16,053 nt of DNA from Paracoccaceae bacterium (lineage in GTDB: Bacteria > Pseudomonadota > Alphaproteobacteria > Rhodobacterales > Rhodobacteraceae): positions 5,026 to 21,078 of the forward strand of contig DOOI01000192.1 of assembly GCA_003512825.1 (NCBI GenBank). The letters run 5' to 3'. The notes below the pieces were generated by a model. That model searched no databases, was not told the origin of the DNA, and saw only the letters and a program-made list of their open reading frames with translations. The translations under genes were made by a program, and so were the position numbers. Of the stretch, positions 1 through 7,880 are shown piece by piece (the stretch's first letter is position 1; each line of letters starts with the position of its first letter).

Positions 1-846
1 ATCGCCCCGCCGGGTTGAAAAACGAGCCCCAAAACCAGAGGCCACCGCACCCGCCTCTGCCAGTTTCAACGCCGCCTCGGACCCATCGACGCATAGCGCA
101 GATTGTGCGCCTCCGGCCAATGCCGCCAAGCCAAATCCGCCAACGTGACTGAACACGTCAAGAACCCGGGCATCTTTGGAAAGCCCCGCCGCAAACGCAT
201 GGTTTGGCCGTTGATCAAAAAACAATCCGGTTTTCTGCCCTCCCACAAGGTCGGCCATATAGGTTGCGCCATTCATCATGACCTGCACAGGTGCCTCCGG
301 CATCGTGCCCATCAGCACCTCAGAGACATCATCAAGCCCCTCAAGTCCGCGAGCACGTCCCGAGGCATTCTTCAATACCACCGAGACGCCCGTTACCTCT
401 GCTACAGCTTGGCACAACAGCCCAATGAGCCGCTCAGCCCAAGCCGCATTTGGCTGGATCACTGCTATGTCACCGAAACGGTCAATGACGACGCCGGGCA
501 ATCCATCGGCTTCGGCATGCACCAACCGATAAAACGGCGTTTCATAGAGCCGCGCACGCAGCGCCAATGCCCGAGCGATTCTGCTCTTGAACCAATCCAG
601 ATCAATCACCGCCTCGGGATCACGATCCACCACCCGCCCCATGATGCGCGAGTTGGGGTTGACCGCAACAAGGGCCAAGGGCCTGCGTTCATCGTCCTCC
701 AACACGGCAAATGTGCCGGGTTCCAGCGATTTTGTGCGACGGTCAGTCACAAGCTCATTGTCAAACACCCAAGGCGCGCCCCAGCGAATGGCGCGTGCGT
801 TGGTTTTCGGTTTGAGGCGAATAACGGGATATGAGGGCGCTGTCAT
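1..846 (-). CDS. Class I SAM-dependent rRNA methyltransferase (RlmI-like), C-terminus cut by window edge
   Basis: My reverse-strand translation from ATG 846-844 gives 282 open codons running off the left edge. Family members are usually about 390-400 residues, so roughly the last third is missing. Residues 1-80 fit a PUA-like RNA-binding domain (IRLKPKTNARAIRWGAPWVF near the start). An EEHEE-like middle region contains HAEADGLPGVVIDRFGD (about 110-126). The family motif GGQKTGLFFDQRPN lies at about 202-215 and the SAM-binding motif VLDVFSHVGGFGLAAL at about 228-243. Known relatives such as E. coli RlmI methylate a cytosine of 23S rRNA. The exact target here is not shown, and the catalytic cysteine region lies outside the window. 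The gene follows the lipoprotein gene on the same strand by 37 bases, so the two may be cotranscribed. The ribosome binding site is weak (GAGGG) and sits in a hairpin arm. Confidence 0.85.
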   Translation of the reverse strand, partial: MTAPSYPVIRLKPKTNARAIRWGAPWVFDNELVTDRRTKSLEPGTFAVLEDDERRPLALVAVNPNSRIMGRVVDRDPEAVIDLDWFKSRIARALALRARLYETPFYRLVHAEADGLPGVVIDRFGDIAVIQPNAAWAERLIGLLCQAVAEVTGVSVVLKNASGRARGLEGLDDVSEVLMGTMPEAPVQVMMNGATYMADLVGGQKTGLFFDQRPNHAFAAGLSKDARVLDVFSHVGGFGLAALAGGAQSALCVDGSEAALKLAEAGAVASGFGARFSTRRGD

Positions 847-859
847 GGCGCCCTCATAT
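829..859 (-). promoter_or_regulatory. Perfect 12-bp inverted repeat with the methyltransferase start codon in the loop
   Basis: Bases 829-840 (atatgagggcgc) and 848-859 (gcgccctcatat) are exact reverse complements around a 7-base loop, 841-847. On the minus strand the loop reads CATGACA and contains the ATG of the methyltransferase (846-844). The only Shine-Dalgarno-like run, GAGGG, lies in the 5' arm. It could act as a translation-blocking hairpin or as a weak terminator after the lipoprotein gene. No T-run follows, so translational control is my preferred inference. Confidence 0.6.
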
Positions 860-883
860 CCTTAGTCGAATTGCTTGGAAAGA

Positions 884-1540
884 TCAGAGCTTCAGCGGAC
901 CGCTTTCCAACCCTGCAACATACGTGGCAGTCCCGCCCTGCGTCGTCCCCGGCATCATCAGTTCCGTTGCCAATACGTTGGCAATGTGGCGGGTAACCCA
1001 TGCTTTTTGGGTCAATCCGCGACGATCAGCTTCCATTGCCGTGTTGCCACCATACGCTTTCAAATCTGCCGACAAAAACCGCGGTCCGGAAATGATGGCA
1101 CCCGTAATCGGATCCTTCAATGTCAGGGTAAAGGTGATGTTGTGCACCCCACCGACGGTATACCGCGCCCGCTCCGACAAAGCATGGAACCGCACCAGAT
1201 TGATCTCGGCCACCACAGGCAACGCACCGGTTACCGAGGGTTGCGCCATTTGCAGCGCCGTGTCGAAAATTGCCGCAACTTGCTGACGCCGATCACCGGG
1301 CGCATCACCGCGCCATACGATGTCGCCCATGGGATAGATCAGGTTTGCGTCGTTCACGCTTAACGACGAGTCCACATTGATCTTGTAATCCACCAATTGC
1401 ACACTGGGATTGGCAGGCGAACGTGCGGCGGCCATGCCTTGGGCTTCCATCGGCGCGTTCCGCGTAGGTGTATCAACCTGCATACATGCCGAAAGCGAAA
1501 CGGCGAGACCTAGGGCTGCAAGAAAGCGAATGGCGATCAT
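884..1540 (-). CDS. Small outer-membrane-type lipoprotein, DUF6778-like
   Basis: A 218-residue protein with a classic lipoprotein signal peptide: a short basic N-terminus, a hydrophobic stretch (residues 6-16) and the lipobox Leu-Ser-Ala-Cys with the acceptor cysteine at 19. The residue after Cys is Met, not Asp, which in proteobacteria usually means sorting to the outer membrane. The start ATG (1540-1538) is supported by a strong GGAGGAA site at 1547-1553. The mature part has a beta-rich look around residues 45-160 (VQLVDYKINV, INLVRFHALS, NITFTLTLKD). From memory it resembles the Rhodobacteraceae family DUF6778, but I cannot run a search. No catalytic motif is visible and no function is assigned. 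It is the first gene of a likely two-gene unit with the rRNA methyltransferase downstream. Confidence 0.8.
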   Translation of the reverse strand: MIAIRFLAALGLAVSLSACMQVDTPTRNAPMEAQGMAAARSPANPSVQLVDYKINVDSSLSVNDANLIYPMGDIVWRGDAPGDRRQQVAAIFDTALQMAQPSVTGALPVVAEINLVRFHALSERARYTVGGVHNITFTLTLKDPITGAIISGPRFLSADLKAYGGNTAMEADRRGLTQKAWVTRHIANVLATELMMPGTTQGGTATYVAGLESGPLKL

Positions 1541-1619
1541 ATCAAGTTCCTCCGGAGCATTTGCCCCATATCATGTCCATTCGGATATAATCGTTAGAAT
1601 GAGGCACAAATTCGACAGA

Positions 1620-1638
1620 TCCGCGACCTTCTCGCGGA
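1620..1638. repeat. 7-bp perfect inverted repeat in the edd upstream region
   Basis: Bases 1620-1626 (tccgcga) and 1632-1638 (tcgcgga) are exact reverse complements with a 5-base loop (ccttc). It lies in the 241-base divergent region between the lipoprotein gene and edd. No T-run follows on either strand, so it is not a normal terminator. It may be an operator or an RNA hairpin; I cannot assign a role. Confidence 0.35.
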
Positions 1639-1725
1639 GATTGCGCGACCATCTTGTGAAACGCCCCGTGATTGCCAGCCCCCAACGGAGGCCTTTAACA
1701 CATGGCGCAATATGCTCTGTGGGTT

Positions 1726-1737
1726 GTTAGCGCTAAC
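1726..1737. promoter_or_regulatory. LacI-family-type operator palindrome upstream of edd-eda
   Basis: GTTAGCGCTAAC is a perfect 12-bp palindrome with a central CG. LacI-family regulators typically bind sites of this shape, and GntR, the E. coli gluconate repressor that controls edd-eda, belongs to that family. It ends 44 bases before the edd start codon. A possible -10 (TATGCT, 1711-1716) lies just upstream, which would place the palindrome near the transcription start, a position suited to repression. The regulator gene is not in the window. Regulator identity is inference. Confidence 0.55.
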
Positions 1738-1739
1738 CA

Positions 1740-1776
1740 CCTCTGGTATCGATTTCCGATATTCTCAAACCAGAGG
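1740..1776 (+). promoter_or_regulatory. 5' hairpin containing the edd ribosome binding site
   Basis: Two nested inverted repeats are visible. The outer pair is 1740-1747 (cctctggt) with 1769-1776 (accagagg). The inner pair is tatcg (1747-1751) with cgata (1757-1761), sharing base 1747 at the junction. The 3' outer arm contains AGAGG (1772-1776), the only Shine-Dalgarno-like sequence for the edd ATG at 1782. The fold would hide the ribosome binding site. A DNA-binding site is the alternative reading. Confidence 0.45.
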
Positions 1777-1781
1777 CGAAG

Positions 1782-3605
1782 ATGCCCGCATCCATTCTCA
1801 CCGAGGTAACTGACCGTATCATTGAACGGTCGCGCCCTACTCGGCAGGCCTATCTCGCCCGGATGGCCGCCGCGCGCGACAGTGGCAATGGAAAAGCCCA
1901 TTTTTCGTGCTCCAATCTTGCACATGCCTATGCGGGCGCTGGCGAAGATCAGGCGCGGATGGCAGGTGAAAGCAGGGGCAACATCGGGATTGTCACCGCT
2001 TACAATGATATGCTTTCGGCACATCGCCCCTTTGAAAGCTACCCCGAGCTGATCCGGCAAACCGCGCGCTCCATGGGGGGCACCGCGCAAGTCGCGGGCG
2101 GCGTCCCCGCAATGTGCGACGGCGTAACCCAAGGCGAAGCCGGGATGGAACTCTCGCTATTTTCCCGCGATGTCATTGCCCTCGCCGCAGGCGTTGCATT
2201 GTCTCATAATGTCTATGACGCGGCACTTTTTCTGGGCGTCTGCGACAAAATCGTGCCGGGCCTTGTGATCGCAGCGGCGACATTCGGCCATATTCCAGCA
2301 CTCTTTGTTCCCGCAGGGCCAATGTCGAGCGGGCAAACCAATGACGAAAAGTCTGCGGTTCGCAAGAAATTCGCCGCAGGCGAAGTTGGCCGCGCCGAGC
2401 TCATGGCCTCTGAAATGGCCAGCTACCATGGGATTGGCACCTGCACGTTTTACGGCACAGCCAATTCCAATCAAATGCTGATGGAAATCATGGGCCTGCA
2501 TATGCCCGGTGCCGCCTTCGTCCCTCCGGATAGTCCTTTACGCGACGCGCTCACGCGCGCTGCGGCCCGCCGTGCACTTGAAATCACGGCAAAAGAGCCG
2601 GCCTATACCCCAGTCTGCGATGTTCTTGATGAGAAAGCCTTCGTGAACGGGATTGTCGGGCTGATGGCCACGGGCGGCTCGACCAATTTGGTGCTCCACC
2701 TTCCTGCAATGGCGCGCGCCGCTGGGATCGTGCTCGATATCGCCGACTTCTCCGACCTTTCAAAACTCACCCCACTGATCGCGCGGGTTTATCCAAATGG
2801 TCTGGCCGATGTGAACCATTTCCATGCCGCAGGGGGCATTGCTTATGTGATCGGTGAATTGCTCAACGCAGGCCTCTTGCATGAGGACGTTCAAACCGTC
2901 GTCGGCAAAGGTCTGGCGCGCTACACCGAAGAGCCTGCTTTGGTAGGCGACGCACCCGTTTGGCGCGCTTTGCCCCACAAGTCGCAGAATGACAAAATCC
3001 TCAGCACGGTTGCCAAGCCCTTCCAGCCCGAAGGCGGTCTGGCCACGATCGACGGCCCCTTGGGACGCGCCATTATCAAACTCTCCGCCGTCTCCCCCGA
3101 GCAACGGCAGATCCAAGCACCAGCGCGGGTCTTTTCCACCCAAGAGGCCGTTAAAGCGGCATTCAAAGCCGGAGAATTCACGTCCGATACGATTGTTGTC
3201 GTCCGCTTCCAAGGTCCGCGCGCAAACGGGATGCCAGAATTGCATGGGCTGACGCCAATTCTCTCTGTGTTGCAAGATCGCGGTCTGAAAGTGGCCCTAC
3301 TTACAGATGGCCGAATGTCCGGAGCCAGCGGCAAAGTCCCCGCCGCAATCCATCTCAGCCCAGAAGCGGCCATGGGCGGCCCTTTGGCGCGCTTGCAAGA
3401 CGGCGATCTCCTGCGCCTTGATGCCACGGCAGGCACTCTCGAAGTGCTGACCCCCGGCTGGCAGGAGCGCCCCGCGGCTCTCCATGCTGCCCCTCCCGCG
3501 GCTGGGGCTGGCCGCGAACTTTTCGATCTCTTCCGCAATGCCGTCGGCCCGGCGACAGAAGGGGCCAACACCGTTCTCACAGGAGCCCTCTATGATCCCC
3601 GCTGA
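1782..3605 (+). CDS. edd: Phosphogluconate dehydratase (Entner-Doudoroff)
   Basis: A 607-residue member of the IlvD/Edd dehydratase family, close to the normal Edd length. Edd removes water from 6-phosphogluconate to give 2-keto-3-deoxy-6-phosphogluconate, using a [4Fe-4S] cluster, in the cytoplasm. The N-terminus VTDRIIERSRPTRQAYLARM (residues 9-28) is typical of Edd rather than IlvD. GVPAMCDGVTQGEAGMELS begins near residue 107. Cys154 (LGVCDKIVPG) and Cys221 (GTCTFYGT) occupy the cluster-ligand positions. MATGGSTNLVLHL and the C-terminal LTDGRMSGASGKVPAAIHLS are intact. The ATG has AGAGG five bases upstream. The 3' end overlaps the start of eda by 14 bases, so the two are one operon and probably translationally coupled. 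Upstream lie a LacI-type palindrome and a hairpin over the ribosome binding site. Confidence 0.97.
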   Translation: MPASILTEVTDRIIERSRPTRQAYLARMAAARDSGNGKAHFSCSNLAHAYAGAGEDQARMAGESRGNIGIVTAYNDMLSAHRPFESYPELIRQTARSMGGTAQVAGGVPAMCDGVTQGEAGMELSLFSRDVIALAAGVALSHNVYDAALFLGVCDKIVPGLVIAAATFGHIPALFVPAGPMSSGQTNDEKSAVRKKFAAGEVGRAELMASEMASYHGIGTCTFYGTANSNQMLMEIMGLHMPGAAFVPPDSPLRDALTRAAARRALEITAKEPAYTPVCDVLDEKAFVNGIVGLMATGGSTNLVLHLPAMARAAGIVLDIADFSDLSKLTPLIARVYPNGLADVNHFHAAGGIAYVIGELLNAGLLHEDVQTVVGKGLARYTEEPALVGDAPVWRALPHKSQNDKILSTVAKPFQPEGGLATIDGPLGRAIIKLSAVSPEQRQIQAPARVFSTQEAVKAAFKAGEFTSDTIVVVRFQGPRANGMPELHGLTPILSVLQDRGLKVALLTDGRMSGASGKVPAAIHLSPEAAMGGPLARLQDGDLLRLDATAGTLEVLTPGWQERPAALHAAPPAAGAGRELFDLFRNAVGPATEGANTVLTGALYDPR

Positions 3606-4233
3606 CATGTCCGCCCATCTGAGCGCGCTTTGTGAGGCCACGCCGGTCATTCCTGTCTTGGTCATCGACGAGGCCAGCACAGCCGCTGAACTGGCTCAAA
3701 GCCTCGTCTCGGGGGGCTTGCCACTCTTGGAAGTCACGCTTCGCACTGATGCGGCCTTGGCGGCGATTTCCGCAATGGCAGCAGTGCCGGGCGCACAGGT
3801 CGGCGCAGGCACGGTTCTGACCGCCGCCGATGCCAAAGCCGCCAAGCAAGCTGGCGCGACCTTCGCCGTCTCACCCGGTGCCACGCCTTCTTTGATTGCT
3901 GCCTGTATCGCGCTGGAATTGCCGCTCTTGCCCGGTGCCGTGACCCCGTCCGAAGCGATGAGCCTCAACGCACTTGGTTTCGATCTCTTGAAGTTCTTTC
4001 CCGCCGAGCCCTATGGCGGCATCGCCACCCTGAAGGCCCTTGCAGGCCCCCTGCCACGCATCCGCTTTTGCCCTACAGGCGGGATCACAGAGGCCAGTGC
4101 GCCAAACTATCTGGCTCTGCCCACAGTCCCCTGCGTGGGCGGCAGCTGGATCGTGCCGCCTGCCCTTTTGAAGGACCGCGACTGGGCTGGCATCCGCGCG
4201 AATGCCCTCCGCGCCGCTGCGCTAAAAGTGTAA
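3592..4233 (+). CDS. eda: 2-keto-3-deoxy-6-phosphogluconate (KDPG) aldolase
   Basis: A 213-residue class I aldolase that splits KDPG into pyruvate and glyceraldehyde 3-phosphate, the second Entner-Doudoroff step. The frame is open further upstream, but I place the start at ATG 3592 because AGGAG (3581-3585) sits six bases before it and the resulting MIPADMSAHL start gives the normal family length. Catalytic features are present: Glu47 and Arg51 in LLEVTLRTD, the GAGTVL strand at about 71, the Schiff-base Lys134 in DLLKFFPAE, and the phosphate-binding PTGG at 161. The start codon lies inside the end of edd. The stop codon is separated by a single base from the stop of the convergent gene at 4235-4516, and I see no terminator hairpin between them. 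Confidence 0.97.
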   Translation: MIPADMSAHLSALCEATPVIPVLVIDEASTAAELAQSLVSGGLPLLEVTLRTDAALAAISAMAAVPGAQVGAGTVLTAADAKAAKQAGATFAVSPGATPSLIAACIALELPLLPGAVTPSEAMSLNALGFDLLKFFPAEPYGGIATLKALAGPLPRIRFCPTGGITEASAPNYLALPTVPCVGGSWIVPPALLKDRDWAGIRANALRAAALKV

Positions 4234-4234
4234 T

Positions 4235-4516
4235 TCACGCCTCCGAACGTGGCCGTGACCGCCAACCACCCCGCCGCTTCGGCCCGCTCATGCGTTGCAA
4301 TCCGTCCTGCATGACTTGGGTCATCGGATGATCTTTGTCATCCGCGCTATGGCGTGCCATCAGCTCCGGCAAAACAGCGACGGCATCGACGTCATCGCTC
4401 AGGCTCAACGCCCAATCCAGAAACACCGAGCGGCATTCATCCAAAGTAATCCCATCCATCCGATAAGATTCTGCAATCAGGTTCTTTGGGTCCAACCGAT
4501 CTCCAAACGTCTTCAC
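4235..4516 (-). CDS. Conserved-looking 93-residue protein overlapping the end of glnE, function unknown
   Basis: The reverse frame is open further upstream, but the supported start is GTG 4516-4514. It overlaps the glnE stop codon by four bases (GTGA) and is preceded by AGGAGAGG with good spacing. The product starts MKTFGDRLDPKNLIAESY. It has an acidic, mostly helical-looking body (TLDECRSVFLDWALSLSDD, then AVAVLPELMARH) and a strongly basic tail (GPKRRGGWRSRPRSEA, residues 78-93). There is no signal peptide or membrane segment. From memory, similar short proteins with a SYRMDG...DECRSIFLDWAL core occur near this locus in Rhodobacteraceae, but I know no assigned function. The tight overlap means it is translated from the glnE message. 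A link to nitrogen control is only inference. Confidence 0.75.
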   Translation of the reverse strand: MKTFGDRLDPKNLIAESYRMDGITLDECRSVFLDWALSLSDDVDAVAVLPELMARHSADDKDHPMTQVMQDGLQRMSGPKRRGGWRSRPRSEA

Positions 4517-7314
4517 GTCGCCTCTCCTTGGCCCATGGGCCCCAAAAGCCTGTCGATAATCTCCGCAGCCCGCTCGGTCACCTCTGCCAGCTTGGCCGCC
4601 AAAGCGTCGAGGGTCTCTTCCCCGGTTTCGCTCAACAGCATACGACAGCCCCCCGTTCCAATGGCCTCTGGGTTCAACGGGCGCTCGGTCAGCAACCGCG
4701 AAACCGCCTGTATGCGCCAACATAGGTCATAGGCCTCACAAAGCCCGTCCTTATCCGCGGCATCCAGCACTTCGATTGCGACACCCGCGGCCAAGCCTTC
4801 CGCAGTCGAGCGCGCCGCCGTCCCCGCAATCAGCGCCGCGCCCTGTGCCATCAACTCGATATCCTGCATCCGGCCCGCCCCGATCTTGGTGTCCCACGGC
4901 CCGTCTGGCGCTTTGGCCGCTGAAATCCGGGCCCGCATCTCCGCCACATCCGCCCAGACCTTTGTCCGATCATGACCCTGCCCAAGCACGTCTTGCCGAA
5001 AGGCTTCCACTTCCGCCGCCACCTCAACCGACCCGGCAACCGCCCGCGCCCGCGTCAGCGCCAAATGTTCCCATGTCCAGGCGTGTTCGCGCTGGTAATC
5101 CATGAATGACACCAAGGACGTTGCCACCGGCCCTTGTGTGCCCGACGGGCGCAACCGCATATCAATCTCATAAAGCCGCCCTTCCGGCATCAAGGCAGAC
5201 ACGGCCGTCACCATCGCTTGCGTCAGCCGCGCGTAATAGGTCCGGGCCGGCAAAGGCCGCCGCCCCTCGCTCATCTCCACGCCTGCGGCATCATAAATCA
5301 CGATCAAATCCAGATCTGATCCCGCATTAAGCCGCTCTGCCCCCAATGACCCCATTCCCAGCACAACAGCACCACGTCCCGGCATCGCACCGTGTTTGGA
5401 CGCAAACTGTGCCACAACTACAGGCCAAAGGCCGCGCAAGACCGCTTCTGCCAGAGCCGCATATTCCCGTCCTGAAGTCTCGGCATCTATCAAGCCTCGC
5501 AGATGATGCACGCCAATGCGGAAATGCCACTCCTTGGCCCATTTTCGCGCCATATCGAGTTTCTTTTCGTAATCGGGCTCGCGGCCCAAAACTTCCGTCA
5601 ACTCCGAGACCAACGCCGCGATCTGCGGCCAAGGCGCAAAAAAGCTGCCGCCAATCACCGCATCAAACACCCCCGCATTGCGGGCCAAATGCGCTGAAAG
5701 TGCTGGGGAACTGCCGACAATATCAATCAGCAGATCAATCAATTGCGGGTTCGCATCAAAAAGCGAAAACAATTGAACTCCGGCAGGCAAGCCTTTGAGA
5801 AACCGGTCAAAAGCCAAGAGTGCTTCCGATGGGCGCGCCGTGTGGCTCAATCGTTCCAGAATGCCGGGCATCAATCGTTTGAAGATCTCCTGCGCCCGTG
5901 TCGACCGCAGCGCGGGATAGCCGCGCCATTGATTGGTGATCTCTGTATCAAACCCCACTGTAGCCGCAGATGGCTTGGACGCTGCCCGCGCATCCGGGGC
6001 AAAGAAATCCTCCGTCAGCGCATGCACCTCCTCCAAGCGATCGCGCAGACGGCTTTCAAAAACCGCCAGATCACAATCCAAGAATGCGGCAATCCGCGCC
6101 ATCCCCTCTTCGGAATTCGGCAAGGCATGCGTCTGGGCATCATTTACCATCTGTAACCGATGCTCAATTTCTCGGTGCTCTCGGTAATGCGCGGTCAGCG
6201 TTGCAGCCGCCGCCTCCGGCACCCAGCCCTTCTCGGCCAAGCGCGCCAATCCCTCAACGGTGCCCCGCACTCTCAGGTCAGGATCGCGCCCCCCGGCAAT
6301 CAGTTGTCGGGTCTGAGTGAAAAACTCGATCTCACGAATGCCGCCGCGCCCCAGCTTCATGTTATGCCCCGGCAGCGCCAAGGCCCCACCCAATCCTTTA
6401 TGCTCACGGATCCTGAGCCGCATGTCATGCGCGTCTTGAATAGCTGCATAATCCAGATGTTTGCGCCAAACAAAGGGTCGCATCATCGCTTGAAACCGAT
6501 CTCCAGCGGCCAAATCACCCGCCGAGGGTCGCGCTTTGATCCACGCAGCCCGCTCCCATGTCCTCCCAAGGCTCTCATAATAACGCTCTGCCGCCTCCAT
6601 CGCCAAACACACTGGCGTCACCGAAGGGTCCGGCCTCAAGCGCAAATCGGTGCGAAACACATATCCTTCGCCTGTGGCATCATTCAGCGTTGCCGCCATT
6701 TTTCGGGTGGCGCGCACCAAGGACATCCGTGCGTCCATATAGTCCTGTGGCGCGTAACGGGTCTCATCAAACAGACAAATCAGGTCTATGTCTGAGGAAT
6801 AGTTCAGCTCAAAAGCGCCCATCTTCCCCATGGCAAAAGCCACCATCCCCCCACCGGTCTCCAGATCTGCCTCCGAGGCGCCGGGCAGCTTGCCACGCTT
6901 GATTTCCTGCATCAAAGCAGCACGCAGCGCCACACTCACAGTCGCATCGGCAAAGCGGGTCAATCGCCCCGTCACCTCTTCCAGCGCCCAGACCCCGGCA
7001 ATATCGCAAAGCCCAATCAGCAAAGCCATGCGTCGCTTGGCGCGGCGCAGTTCACTCTCGATCCGCTCCGGCGTCAGAGCGGCTATCCGCTCCATTTCCG
7101 CATCAAACGCCGCTTCCGGACACGATAGCGCCTCCGCAATCCAAACCGTTTCTTTTTCCATCAATGCCTTGAGATAGGGGCTACACCCCCCCGTTCCCCG
7201 CATGACTGCGCGCACTTCCGCAGAAAGTCCGGCAAACAATGCGTCCGCTTCACGTCCCCGATCAGGGTCAAACGCACGCGGGCTTCGGGTCACACGAGAC
7301 GCAAAATTTGCCAT
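4513..7314 (-). CDS. glnE: Bifunctional glutamine synthetase adenylyltransferase / adenylyl-removing enzyme
   Basis: A 933-residue enzyme that adds AMP to glutamine synthetase to switch it off and removes it to switch it on, in response to PII protein and glutamine. It has two nucleotidyltransferase halves. The N-terminal adenylyl-removing half carries FELNYSSDIDLICLFDE (Asp pair at about 175-177) and FRTDLRLRPDPS (about 220-231). The C-terminal adenylyltransferase half carries GMGSLGAERLNAGSDLDLI (GSDLDL at about 665-670) and YEIDMRLRPSG (about 715-725). I chose ATG 7314-7312 (MANFASRVTRSP). The frame is open 23 codons further up, but those starts lack a ribosome binding site and run into the promoter area of the divergent ybaK-type gene. 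A purine-rich AGAGAG precedes the chosen start. The stop overlaps the next gene's GTG. Confidence 0.96.
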   Translation of the reverse strand: MANFASRVTRSPRAFDPDRGREADALFAGLSAEVRAVMRGTGGCSPYLKALMEKETVWIAEALSCPEAAFDAEMERIAALTPERIESELRRAKRRMALLIGLCDIAGVWALEEVTGRLTRFADATVSVALRAALMQEIKRGKLPGASEADLETGGGMVAFAMGKMGAFELNYSSDIDLICLFDETRYAPQDYMDARMSLVRATRKMAATLNDATGEGYVFRTDLRLRPDPSVTPVCLAMEAAERYYESLGRTWERAAWIKARPSAGDLAAGDRFQAMMRPFVWRKHLDYAAIQDAHDMRLRIREHKGLGGALALPGHNMKLGRGGIREIEFFTQTRQLIAGGRDPDLRVRGTVEGLARLAEKGWVPEAAAATLTAHYREHREIEHRLQMVNDAQTHALPNSEEGMARIAAFLDCDLAVFESRLRDRLEEVHALTEDFFAPDARAASKPSAATVGFDTEITNQWRGYPALRSTRAQEIFKRLMPGILERLSHTARPSEALLAFDRFLKGLPAGVQLFSLFDANPQLIDLLIDIVGSSPALSAHLARNAGVFDAVIGGSFFAPWPQIAALVSELTEVLGREPDYEKKLDMARKWAKEWHFRIGVHHLRGLIDAETSGREYAALAEAVLRGLWPVVVAQFASKHGAMPGRGAVVLGMGSLGAERLNAGSDLDLIVIYDAAGVEMSEGRRPLPARTYYARLTQAMVTAVSALMPEGRLYEIDMRLRPSGTQGPVATSLVSFMDYQREHAWTWEHLALTRARAVAGSVEVAAEVEAFRQDVLGQGHDRTKVWADVAEMRARISAAKAPDGPWDTKIGAGRMQDIELMAQGAALIAGTAARSTAEGLAAGVAIEVLDAADKDGLCEAYDLCWRIQAVSRLLTERPLNPEAIGTGGCRMLLSETGEETLDALAAKLAEVTERAAEIIDRLLGPMGQGEAT

Positions 7315-7382
7315 AATCACTCTCTGGTTTTTCTCTTCCCTCAATGCCATGGATATGACCCAAAGGAAAAGGGAGCCGTGCA

Positions 7383-7850
7383 ATGAGCAAATCGATGAAA
7401 CGTGTCGAAGATGCCCTGCGCGCGGCCGGGCTCACAGTCGAGATCAAGGCGCTAGGTGAGGCCCGCACCGCGCAGATGGCCGCAGATGTTGCCGGATGCC
7501 ACCTCGATCAAATTGCCAAATCCATCATTTTTCTAGGTGAAACCTCTGGCCGGGCGCTGCTCTTCCTGACCGCGGGTGGAAACCGTGTCGATGGGCAAAA
7601 GGCCAGCGCCGTGGCGGGCGAGCCTCTCGGCAAAGCTGACGCGGCCCTGATCCGCGCGCAAACAGGCTTTGCTATTGGCGGTGTTGCCCCAATCGGGCAT
7701 CTGTCGCCGATCCGCGCCTTTCTCGACCCAAGGTTGCTCGAATTCTCCACCATTTGGACGGCGGCGGGCACACCACACCATATTTTTGAAATGCCATCCG
7801 CTGAACTGCCACGGATTACAGGCGCAGAAACCGCCGATTTTACCGGTTGA
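7383..7850 (+). CDS. YbaK/EbsC-family aminoacyl-tRNA deacylase
   Basis: A 155-residue, single-domain protein of the YbaK/ProX editing family. Members hydrolyse wrongly charged tRNA; YbaK itself removes Cys from tRNA(Pro). Family marks are AGCHLDQIAKSIIF with the conserved Lys46, TGFAIGGVAPIGH (residues 94-106) and the WTAAGTPHHIF segment (about 125-135). The ATG has GGGAG seven bases upstream (7371-7375); an ATG four codons later is less well placed. The gene diverges from glnE with 68 bases between starts. The window alone does not show which tRNA is the substrate: the family includes Cys-tRNA(Pro), Ala-tRNA(Pro) and broader deacylases. Confidence 0.9.
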   Translation: MSKSMKRVEDALRAAGLTVEIKALGEARTAQMAADVAGCHLDQIAKSIIFLGETSGRALLFLTAGGNRVDGQKASAVAGEPLGKADAALIRAQTGFAIGGVAPIGHLSPIRAFLDPRLLEFSTIWTAAGTPHHIFEMPSAELPRITGAETADFTG

Positions 7851-7880
7851 ACGCTGGAAAACCCCAATAGCGGCACGCCT

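Noticed and set aside
103..834. Plus-strand open frame of 243 codons over the methyltransferase
   Set aside because: The minus strand encodes a clear PUA/SAM methyltransferase in this stretch. The plus-strand product is rich in His/Arg/Pro without domain signs.
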